Shown one piece after another: positions 28,101 to 40,100 of a DNA stretch of 64,000 bases (position 1 is the first letter of the stretch; the number at the start of each line of letters is the position of its first letter). The stretch lies in the NCBI GenBank assembly GCA_033239525.1, contig BSYO01000031.1:868001-932000 (forward strand). The letters run 5' to 3'. The position numbers were made by a program, and so were the translations under genes. The notes beneath the pieces are model-generated. The model had not been told where the DNA came from. It saw only the letters and a list, made by a program, of their open reading frames with translations, and ran no database searches. Origin of the DNA: Nepenthes gracilis (lineage: Eukaryota; Streptophyta; Magnoliopsida; Caryophyllales; Nepenthaceae).

Positions 28101-31100
28101 TCAAGTAAGAGGGGGCCGAAAGCTGACAGAGCGATCGAGATCTCCGGAAGGAAGTTGACTAGGGCCTGAAGAAGTGCAATTCTACTGGCTCTGATAGAAC
28201 TCCAAGAAGTCTGGGTCGAGCTGCTGTAGTGTCTCGCGAAAAATCCAAGCATTCTCAGACTCTGGTCAACCAACCCAACGGACAAGGAAGCGATGAATAG
28301 TTTCCTCCCTGGTAAATATCACCTGTTCATCTAAAATAGTATCAATTTTATCATGGTGTGCCGGGAGGGAGGGAAGTGGCACAGGGGAGGGCCAAAGGTC
28401 AATAGGGGGTGCACGCGGGGGGGTGGCAAAGGGATCCCCAGGTGGGAAAAAGTTGCCTTTATACGCAATGAGATCTTCCACATTGAAAGTATGATGAAAA
28501 CCAAAATGACATGAAATGTCAAGAACATATGCATTTGATCCAATCCGCTGTAAAATTTTAAAGGGACCAGCATTACGAGCCTGCAGTTTAGAGACGTGCC
28601 CAGGTAGGCGCCGTTCTAGTCTGATACGAACCATAATATAATCTCATTTATTGAATTCAACGTGTCTTTTATGAAAATCAGCGTGCAATTTGTATGTGGC
28701 ATTGCTTGCTTCTAATTGCTTATTGATCTCGATGTGTAAATCGTGAAGATGTTGTACAAACGTTTCGGCAGTCATGGATACACTAACATGTGGAGACATC
28801 GGGATAAGGCCCAATGGTTTTCAGGGTTTGTAACCATGTACAACTTCAAATGGACTCATACCGAGGGATCTATTGAAAGAACTATTATATGCAAGTTGGG
28901 CCGTTAGTAGGATCAAGTCCCAATTCCTAAGATACCCCTGGACCAAACACCGCAATAGGTTACCTAAACTCCGATTGACCACTTCAGTTTGACCATCTGT
29001 TTGAGGGTGGTATGCAGTGAAAAATTTTAATTTGGTACCCGACCATGTGCCATAGGGTTCGCCAAAAATGGCTGGTAAAATGGACATCCCGATCAGAAAC
29101 AATGGTCTTAGGAAGACCATAGAGCTTGACAATCTCAGTGAAATAAAAGCGAGCGACTTGAGAAGCATCAATAGTTTTACTACAAGGAATGAAGTGGGCC
29201 ATTTTAGAAAAACGATCCACAACAACAAATATGGAATCGTGTTTCTGAGGGGTACGAGGAAGCCCTAACACAAAATCCATGCTAACATCCTGCCAGGGAC
29301 CATTAGGTATAGGTAGAGGGGTGTAGAGGCCAGTGTTTTGCTTTGGGTGTTTGGCGAGTTGGCATATTCGACAAGTACTGACAATCCTAGCCACGTCTTT
29401 CTTCAAACTAGGCCAATAAAATTGTCGCTCAACCTCCTCAATGGTCTTATCACGTCCAAAATGGCCAGATAAACCTCCAGCATGAACTTCCCACACTATG
29501 AAATCTCGGACAGACGTTTTCGAAATGCAAAGTTTATTAACTCGGAATGAGTACCCATCCTGAAGACGAAATCCGTTCGTGGTGTCCAAGTGCCCACACT
29601 GTAAAGCGAGGAAGATTTTGCTAAAATCAGGGCAGGACTCATATTCTTCCTTAAGCTTTTCAAAGCCAACAATTTTAACTTGAACAACAGAGAGGAAGGT
29701 CAAACGACGGCTCAAGGCATTAGCCACTTGATTCTCAACGCCTTTCTTGTACTTCAAGACAAAAGAATATGCTTGTAAATATTTGATCCACCGACCGTGC
29801 CTATAATTTAATTTTTTCTGAGAGTTGAGGAATCGAAGAGTTTCATGATCTGAATAGAGGACAAACTCTTGAGGGAGCAAGTAATGGCGCCAGTAGCGTA
29901 GGGCTTGTACGACGGCATACAACTCCTTATCATAAGTAGAATATCGTCACTTGGCATCATTCAACTTTTCGCTAAAGTAGGCAATTGGGTGGCGTTCCTA
30001 GTTAAGAACTTCTCCTATTCCTACACCTGACGCATCACACTCTACTTCAAATACCTTGGAAAAATCAAGAAGTCGTACGACAGGAGCTGTTGTCATCCTG
30101 TCTTTGATGAGTTTGAAAGCTTTGGCAGCATCAGGAGACCAAGTGAAGTCACCATTCTTCATACACTCACTGAGGGGAGCCATGATTGTGCTAAAACCCT
30201 TGATGAACCGGCAATAAAATGTGGCCAAGCAATGAAAACTTCGAACTTCGTGGATGGATTTGAGTTCCGGCCAATTTATGATTGCCTGGATCTTTGCAGG
30301 GTCGGCAGAAAACCCCATCAAAGAAACAATAAAGCCAAAGAAAGCCACTTTGTCTGAGAAGAAGGAACATTTCTTAAGGTTAGCAAATAAGCTTTCTATT
30401 CTCAGAGTAAGGAAGACCTGTGTGAGGTGTTCTACATGTTGCTCCTTGGTCTTACTGTAAATGAGGATATCATCAAAATAAACTACTAGGAACCGTCCCA
30501 TAAAATGCCGTAAAGTCTGGGTCATGACTCTCATGAAAGTGCTTGGTGCGTTAGAGAGCCCAAAAGACATGACCAACCATTCATAGAGGCCTTCCTTTGT
30601 TTTAAAAGCTGTTTTCCACTCATCCCCTGGACGAATACTGATTTGGTGGTAACCACTCTTTAAATCAATTTTGGAAAAGATTGTGGCACCAACTATTATA
30701 TCTAACATGTCATCAAGTCTAGGAATGGGAAAACGATATTTCACGGTGATTTTATTGATTGCTCTACTATCAACACACATCCTCCAAGACCCATCCTTCT
30801 TAGGTGTTAAGAAGGCAGGTACTGCACAAGGACTTATACTGTCTCGAACGAATCCCTTGCAAAGGAGTTCGTCTACTTATCACTGGGGTTCAGCATGTTC
30901 AGTAAGATTCATCCTATAATGAGGGAGATTTGGGAGTGACGCACCTAGAGTAAAATCAATAGCATGTTGAATTTTGCGTAAAGGTGGTAAGTGATTGGGT
31001 AGGTCCTCAGGGAAAACATCTTGAAAGTTTTGGAGAATTTGACGGGCCTCATTAGAAATTGGTGTGGAAGAGTTCGGAAAGGTTTCGAGGATGATAACGG

Positions 31101-34100
31101 CGAACACAACTGACTGGCTGACACCGGCCCATTCAAATGCTGTGGGACTAATAATATGTAATCCTTTGGCCACTACCACGGTCCGTTCTTTGTTAGGAAT
31201 CGTCGGTTTTGGAGGTAGGGGATAGAGGCGAATCCTCTTCCCCTTGTGAACAAAAGAGCAGGAATTGGAACGGCCTTGAATTGTCACATCCAAGTCGTAA
31301 AGCCAATGGTGCCCAAGAATGACATGACCCACGTCCATTGAGATAACATTACACCAAATATAATCTTTGTACTCTAAAAATTGAATCGGTACAAGACAAT
31401 GTTCTTTAACGGATATAGAAGACGTGTCAATCCAAGAAAGGCTGTAAGGACTAGGGTGTGAGACCGCCTTTAATCCCAAATGAGAAATAGTGTTAGCAGA
31501 GACCGCATTGATGCAACTACCGCTATCCACGATTACCTTGCAAGCTTTCTCGTTGACTTTGATATAAGTGTAAAAAATAGCGTGACGAAGCCAATCATCA
31601 TCTTCGTTGGATTGTGTCAATGTGCATCGCACAAAGCCTAAAAATGGTGTACCGAGAGGAAGAACAGGAGTCTAAATGAGAGGAAGTAGGTCGAATGCAG
31701 TTCACAAATGTGTCAAGGTCATCATCATTCAAGTCATCAAACTCCTCTAATTTGGGTTCATAGACTTGTTCTTCAAGGAGTTCCTTATGTATTTCATTTT
31801 GTCCGTTAATGAATAAAGTTTTACTAGGACATTTGGAAGAAATATGCCCAAAACCTTTACAGTCGAAACACTGTAAATGAGAATGTCTTTTCGGGGCTTC
31901 AACATCCTTTCCTCGAGGTTCCCTTGCAGGGGTGACGGTGGAGGGAGTGGTTCCTAAGACAGACTTGGAATTGATGGCAAGAGTGTGTGATGTAGATTGA
32001 CGATACGACGTCCTGGTAACTAACTCAAAGTCGTGGACCAAATTATACGTATGGTCCAAAGTTGTAACTCCACGAAGGACAAGTTCTCTCCTAAGATCCT
32101 CGTGTAACCCTTGTAGAAACCTACTCCACGTCATGGCTTCGTCCTCAATGATATGATATCTCATTCGAAAATCATCAAATTGAGTCACATATTCAGTTAC
32201 GGACCGATTACCTTGCCGCAGGGAATTCCACTAGTCGAGTAAGTGGCTACTGTAGGAGCGGGGTAAATACTTCTCGTGAAGGCGTCGCTTCATTTTAGCC
32301 CAACTTCGAACAGGGGCGGCTTGACGCCGAATCAGGAGGTCCTCCACACTTTCCCAATATAATTGGGCTTTGCCGGTCAACTTAAGGCTGGCAAATAGAA
32401 CTCTCATGTCTTCTGACACGCCGTACCATTCAAAGAAACTATCCATGTCGCGAACCCATTTAGTGAAAACTTGAGAATCCAAGCAGCCATCAAAAGTAGG
32501 GGCATCTAATTTGATATTTTTGAAGAGGTGGTCATCCGGATCCCGCTCTTGATTATAGTATCGAGGCCTGCGATCGTGTCTACTAGGGGTTCGTCTGTTT
32601 TGCCTTCGTCGGTGAGCTTTGTTATGTGATGCATCAAAGTTTTCAGCATCTGATGAGTGAGGCCCTAGTTCTAAAGTGGCAACCCGATTTGTAAGATCCA
32701 AATTTATCTAATGAGTGGTGTGTAGAGTCCCACATCGGATAGGGAGGTGAACGAAGCGTGCCTTATAATAAGGGCGTGGATACCTCTTCCTTGACGACGC
32801 GTTTTGGGGGCGGTGGATTCCGTATGCCAGGAACAAAACCGTGCGGGCTGCGTGATGGCCTGGGACGCCGTGAAGTTCCCCCAGCCCAAAGCGGACAATA
32901 TCGTCATGCGGATGCGCCGGGGACGTTACATGGTGTCCAAGTCAATTTGAATGGCAATCATGTGATTTTGTAATTGTTATTGACTGGAAGCTAATTGGGC
33001 TAATTGTTGACTCAATGTTTCAAACTGATTAGAGTCCATGCTTAGGTCAAGAGTATTATGGTAAATAATTTGACCACTTTGCAAATGCATACAACACCAA
33101 ACGGAATTGAGATCAATAAACAATTGAGGCAATTCAAAATTTTTTTTTCTTTTATGAGATTTGTATGGTTCCGATCAGGCAAACTAGTGTTTCTAATCTA
33201 TTAAAATTATAAAGCGATAATCAGTTGCGAGAGGGTGTGTCAAATGGTAGTGCGAGGGTGTGAACAATTTTTTTTTTTTAATAAAATGGCACACGCAGAT
33301 AAAACTAAATACTATTAAAGATAAACAAAATATGCTGCTCAAAAGAAGATGGAACAAACACACCTGGAGATGATTTGACCAGCTTATTGAAACTGCCTCG
33401 AAGATGATCTGACCCACTTGTTTGAGATTGGAAGGAAATCTGCGAAAATCTGCTATTATTTGATTTTTTTTTCCTTTTTTTTTTTTTCTTCGTTTGTTTT
33501 TTCCCTCTTTTTTTCTCTCTCTCTCTTTTTTTTTTGTCTCTCTCTTTTTTTTCTCTCTTTTTTTCTTCCTCAGTTACTGTTTTCCTTTTTTTTTTTTTGT
33601 AAATCATGCCCCTCCTGTTTGCTTTATCTTCCTCGGCCTCAAAGTATGCAGAGATAGAGGAGCAGAGAGGCGCGGCTGCTCAGTGCCCGACGGCAGCACT
33701 CGCTCAGTTCGATGACATCAGCGGCGGTGAAGGCGGGAGCAACGGTGACAACGATGAAAGCGGCAAAGAGGATGACGACAAAGACGAACTCGGACGAAGA
33801 AGATGAGGAGGAGATGAATCTGATGAAGCGATGAAGACGAAGAAGAACGAGGGCGAAAACAAAGACAGAGAATGAAGACGAAGATTTGGGACACCCAATT
33901 CGTGACTTCTCTTTCTACTCCCTTTCTTTTTTTTTTTTTTTTTTGAAGGAAGGTGGAGGCTAGGGTTTTTTTGGGGGGGGCTGTGGCGCAGGCGTTCCGG
34001 TTAGGGTTCCTGGTTTCGGTCGCTTGATGAAGGTGGTCGTTTATGGTTTCGGGTCGGTTCGTAGTATGGTAGAATTGGGTTTGGGTTTGGGTTTGGGCAT

Positions 34101-37100
34101 GGTTTGGCTTAACTGGGCGGGTACGGGAGTGTTGGAGGTTGTGGTGGTTAGCGGGGATGTGGGCTTTTCCTCCGGTTGAGGCAGCGGCGCCGGCTGCAAT
34201 GGTTTCGTCGGCGTTGACTGCTGCTTCGACTGGTGCTACCTCCTTGGTTGAGGCAGGGTTGCAGAGACAACTCTCTGCTTCTGTGCCTACTACTTCTTCT
34301 GCCCTTTTTTTTTTTGTTTGACAGAGGTGGGCACAAGAGAAAAAAAATCACACCTTTTTTTTTTTTTACTGAGGCAGAAAAAATTTTTTTTTTTTTTGAC
34401 AATATAAGAGGAGGCAGCAGTGGTGGAGATGGACTTGCCGGCAGATGCACAAAAGAACTTTGTAGGGTGGCGGGACACTGGTGGTGGTGGTAGGGTGGGC
34501 AGTTGGTGGCAGGAAGTTGTGTGACTGGTTATTGGGTGCGGAAAGGTGTTACTGGCGGCAAAAAGATAGGATTTTTATATCTGATACCAATTTGATGTAG
34601 GGGGAGGGGAAAAGTAGAGAGAAGAGTAATAGAGGAGTAGAGACAAGAATAAAGACTAGAGGGGTAGAGACAAGAAAGAGAAACAACCAAGGGAGAGAGG
34701 GAGGGAAGGAAAACACAATTGCTCAATTGCAATCAATTTCTCAAACATTTATTCATTAATCAATCCATTGTCCTCCAAACAATAGCCCTAGGAATTCTTA
34801 TATAGAGAATTCGACGTGAAAGAAAATTGAAAACAAAATCATAATCAAATAACTAAAAAGGTGAAAAAAGAAATCAAATAAATGAAAATAAAATCACAAC
34901 TAATTTGGAAGACAAATAAAAGCGAGTCTTCATATTTGGAAGGCAAATAAAAGTGAATATTTGTCTTGGATGTCCGCATCACAAATAATTCAACCTCACT
35001 ACCAATAAGCAATATACTGATATTTTAGATAAGGGGCCAACATCCCCTTTACACCACTTCAAATTGGCCTCCATAGGTGTAAGAGCTGAATTGCCATCTT
35101 GAAGACTGGCTAAGAAAAGGAGCTCTTGTGTGCACTTATGTTGATGCAACATTATGCCAGTTGCGCAATATTGGACCTTAAGTACAAGAAGATGCTATTG
35201 TGGACCTAAATCTTTCATATGAAAAAAGATTTGAGACGTTGTTGGAGCTTTTGAATCAACTAGAGATCTAATCTTACATGTAATGCCTGGTTCCCGTCCA
35301 ATTTAATTGGTGTTATCCGTTTATTTTGTATTAAATTTGAATGTATTGGAAATAAATGTGCAATGTGAATTTAAAGGAGATTTGGAGTATGAAAACAGTT
35401 TTGGCGCCTGAGGCACACCCGATGTACACTCGTGTGCAGATTCCAGTGTGGGCGCGCCCGAGGAGGCGTTTGAGCACGAATTTCAGTATAGGAGTGCTCG
35501 AGGGGCGCTCGAGGCGGTGCTCATGTGTTGATGGGGTTAGGTGCGGTGCTTGACGGACGCTTGAATGGCACTCATGCGCCAATTCGGCTATTTAAGGGAC
35601 AGCGTGCACTGTTTCAGCTATTTCGTATGGGAAAGAGGAGAAAAGAGAGAGAAAGCAAAGGAGAAGGAAGAGAGAGGAAGAGGTATTTTGAGACATCCTT
35701 TAGTCAGATTTGTTAGTTTAGAGGTTGAGGCAAGTATCCTCACACCCTATTCTTGGTCCGTTTCATTTCTGTCTAGGTTTACTTACACTTAATAGATTTA
35801 ATGTACATGCATGTTATTTTATTTACCCCCACTTTGTCTATTCGTGCATGCATGTAGCTTTACCGGAGGATTAGAGGTTTGGTTTTGGTTTTACTAATAT
35901 TTGAGAATTTTGCTTGTCTTGTGAAAAATTGATAAATATTTTGAGCTATTATGTTTATGTATGAGTATATTTGTAAAGAAAGATTCATGAAAACTTGCAT
36001 ATCGGCCGTGCATATGGTATCCATGCATTGTGCTTGGGGTTGAGCTCTATCTTCATTATATGATTAGATATCTGTACTTTCCCCCGATGTGTAAAACTTT
36101 GTGTTTGGAAGCTTCATACATTTTCCGTGGCAGAAAAGTTTTGTTATGTGATATAAAGATCCTCCCCTATTTGTGTTTTTATATGAACTATCGTAAGGAA
36201 TTGAAAAGAACTAGTATATTTGGACATTCTAATATATTCAGACATACTTGAGGAATGCACCGATTCCACAGGTGGCAAAAGACAGTAACTTCGTCCCCAC
36301 CTATAGGGGAAAGTATGTAGAAAGCCTTACCTGCGAGTCAAAATAGTTGTGATATGGCCTGAGGTTGCCGGAAGTCGAAGTAATATTGCCTTAAATTGGT
36401 CTTTCAGTCTTTGGTTCTCTGATTTATGCATGTTTTAGATTTTTGATATATTTTACCTGCATTGATTTGCATATTAGAGATTTCAATTGAGATTTGCAGG
36501 TTTTGCCCGTAGTTGGGATTTGATTGGTTTCGTACATTTGAAACTTTTCACCTTCACTTCATATTATACTTTTGAGTCCGAGATCATATTCAGACTTTCG
36601 TTGACGGACGGACTTTTGGATTGTAGTTTTATGTGTTTTATAGATCCTCATTCTGATTTTGGACACACCAGTTTAGTATATATATTATATACTGATACAT
36701 ATTGAATATTTGGCGCACGTTTTTATTGCTTCTTATCCCTTTAGATTAGAGGACTACAGGTGCCTTGTAGGGACCTCAGACGCTAATTGATTAAAGTCTT
36801 GTTCATATTGGTGAGTATTAGCTTGTATCCAAACTGTATCCGTATTCGATGTATTTTTGGTATGGTTTAGGGCGTCAGTTGGGATGATGATAGTACGTTG
36901 TATCGTTAAAGAGACAATGTTCGAATTATTCGATTATTTGGATATTTGTGGCATTTGGTTTGTTATAGATCGGTGATTTTGTTTGTATTGTGAGTTGCCA
37001 CTTTCCTTATGATACTTTGGAGCAGGTCGTAATTGTTATATTATTCGGATGGATCGTCCGAAGAAATCCTGTGAATGAATGACAGTAGTATTGTCCATTA

Positions 37101-40100
37101 TTCTTGTTATAGTCAGATTGTTGTATAAGTCGTCAAGTCACACCTGGATTTGAAATTTTGTTTTGGCTATTGTTTTAGTTTTGGGATTTAAATTTTGTGA
37201 GTCATAATTATTCTGGAATGTTGTTAGGACCTGCTTGGTCTAAGGCCGTGACATTACAATATCAATATCATCTACATATACTAGGAGTATAAACATCCTA
37301 GTAGCACTGAGGCGAAAGAAATGAGAGGAGTCATATTGCTGAAATTAAAATCCAGAAGGGACTTCTTAAACTAGGCTCATGGTGCCTACTTCAAACCTCA
37401 TACAGACTGCTTTAAGCAACAAACTTCCTTAGAAGAGGAAGAAAATATGCCATGAGGAAGAGCTGTAAATATATCTTCCTTCTAATCACCAATGTAATAC
37501 ATTTTCATATCCATTTGGCAGATCAACCTTCCTTTTGAGGGGCAATGGCAATAATGGTGTAGACAATAGTCATATTGGACACATACGTAAATGTTTCCTT
37601 ATACTCTGCTATGATTTTGTTGATTTTCATGAGCCACCACATAAGCTTTATACCCTTCTATGGAGCCATCAACTTAGACTTTTATAGCATATACCCATTT
37701 GCATCCAATCGAATTAACTCCCGGAGGATAAGAAATGATATCTTAAGCATGATTTCTTGAAGAACTTGAAATTCTTCTTGCATAGCTCGCTTGTAGAAGC
37801 CTCTGAGTAAGACTTGGGCTTAGAAGTATCAAGTAGGGCCTAAAATACAGAATGGAAGAATCCAAACCTATCAGGGGGCTATGAAACCTGATTAGACCAG
37901 TGAAGCTCAGGTATGACAGGATCAGGCATCAATTTGGGGTAGAAAGAAGCAATGGATAACGTTCCTAATACACAAGATCTGGCTTAAAGTAATAAACATG
38001 ACCATCCTTTTTATCAAAGGAAGGAAGCATAGTAGAAGAACCAAAATTCACAGAGGCCGAAAGAAATATTGATTTTCAAAGAAAACCATATTTCGAGAAA
38101 TAACAAGTTTGTTAGCATTCATAATGTACAAACCTTTTACAAGAATTACTATAACCAAGAAAAGAACACAGAACGGCTAATAAAAGAACACAGAACAACT
38201 TGAGTTTTGGGGTAGGTAAGTCAACATAGCAGACACAACAATAAATATGCATAGAATCATAGTTAGGAAGAATGCCAAACAAAGAGGAATGTTGAGAATC
38301 ATAATTCAAGTTTGGAGAAGGATGACAACTAATCAAGTACATAGACAGAGATAAGGCTTCTATCTAAGATCTAGGTGGGACAGAAGATTCCAGCATCAAA
38401 GTACCGACAACATCCAAAAGACGTCAATCTTAAGCTCAACTAAATTTTGTTGAAGGACTTAAAAATCAGAACGTTAAATTTTAATACAAGTGGAAAATTG
38501 TATTTCTTTATAGGCAACAAAAGTTTGGCAGGTAAAAACACCTCAGCTTTGGATAGAAGAAAATAAATACAGGTGATTTGGAATTAATAAATGTCACTAA
38601 GTATCCGCACTTAGCATGACAAAAGATAGGACTCATTCCCTAAACATTAGTATGAATAATCTCCAAACACATAGAAGCTAAACTATCCTGTTACCAAGTT
38701 TACAAGGTGCATAATAAAAAGATAGAGTACATGAAGAAAAATCATTCAATTACTCAAATAACAATGTTCCATAAAATGTGTTTAAAAAACAAAATTGGGA
38801 TGTCTAAACTTCATGTGCCAAAATAGACCATTATGAGTAACGGTAGAAAAACTGACATAACTAGAACAAGGATACAAAAATGAAGAATAAAAAGGCGTCC
38901 CACTTTAGGCCCCTTCGCTATTACCTATCCTAATACTGCACACGACAGCCATCACAATCAAAACGAATAACACAATTTTTGTCTATTAATTTGATAACAA
39001 ATTTTAAATTAGCCTATAAATTAGAAGATAAAAATGCCGGAAAGAGAAGTCCCAAGATTTCCAACCATAGCAATAGAAGAGTACTGCCATCAAGTATCTG
39101 TACATACTGCTCACTATAATATTTGCGAACATCCTATAGAGTTTCTAGACTGCTTGTCATATGATTGGAAGTCATAGAATCAATCAACCAAGAAAAGATT
39201 AAAAGCTTTTTCTAACCTTAAATACCAAGTGTAGATGACAAGGAAATAATCATATGTTGTACTTGCTCGGGTGTAATAGAGGACGAAGATCCCAATACAG
39301 CAGGCTGGTTAGTGGATGAAGTCATAGCATAGGCTAAACTGCTTTTCATAGCAGTTTGAAAAGCAAGAGCCAGTCGTTTTAGAGGTTGCACATGACAATC
39401 CTTAATAATATGACCTTCCTTCTTACAATATTTGCAGAACTTCTTGATACATTGTTTTGCAATATACTAAAATTCCTTAGAACTTTAGTGTGGATTTAAA
39501 TCGTCCTTTCTCCTAAGCAGTGCAGGCTACACCTACCATCTCAATACTAACAACATCTCAAGCAATGCTATGTTGGGAGGCAAGCCACTGTTCTTCATGT
39601 AAGAATTCTCCCAAGTAGACATCCAATGATGAATCAAGTCGCCAATTGATTAGCCAAGCACATGCAATTTCAAATTTAAGTCTTAGCTTCATTAAAAACT
39701 GATCTCGTTGGCTCTCAAAATGGACATCTTGCAATGCCGTTAATGTCTCTTTGGGACCTTAGACTGTACCAATACAGAATAATCATTCTATAAATTACAA
39801 AAGCCTAAATAAAACTGTCCAATGAATGGATTTCCTTGATAATAGTTTCCAATGTGCAACTCCATTAAAACTTTCAAGCAAAATTATTTCCTTAGCGGTA
39901 GAGAATGGAAGGAGATTGTAGACCATATGTGGTTCAACACAACTAAATAGTCAGGAAGACAATTAAGTATCCTCGCATTCCTAAGAATTCAGTTTTTTGG
40001 GATCAGTAAGACCTTTAGTTGATACATCCACATACCCCCATAATTGCTTACCATTGACAAACATATGGAATTGAAATTCCCAAGAAGAAAATTTTTCCCA

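Larger units (their letters stand above)
27595..34981 (-). mobile_element. Ty3/gypsy chromovirus (chromodomain-bearing) with CAAAT target duplication
   Basis: LTRs (27595-27993 and 34593-34981) both run TGATGTAGGGGG to GTCCGCATCA. Perfect CAAAT duplications flank the element (27590-27594 and 34982-34986). The primer site after the 5' LTR (TGGTATCAGA) matches initiator tRNA-Met. The minus strand gives a long leader, gag, protease, reverse transcriptase, RNase H, integrase and a chromodomain. Stops and at least one frameshift in integrase show that it is inactive, but less decayed than the copia host element. A 209-bp LTR insertion breaks gag. Confidence 0.93.

Noticed and set aside
32722..32930. 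Cassandra-type element carrying 5S rRNA sequence
   Set aside because: The conserved 5S promoter words are absent; it is a different short LTR family.
33305..33607. Lys/Glu-rich 100-codon frame in the chromovirus leader
   Set aside because: It is the translation of a purine tract; low complexity, not a gene.
33704..33898. Ser/Pro-rich frame in the chromovirus leader
   Set aside because: Low-complexity reading of GA-rich repeats with no homology I recognise.
34075..34100. Telomere-like GGGTTT repeats
   Set aside because: Units are TTTGGG, not the plant TTTAGGG, only about three occur, and they lie in the chromovirus leader.
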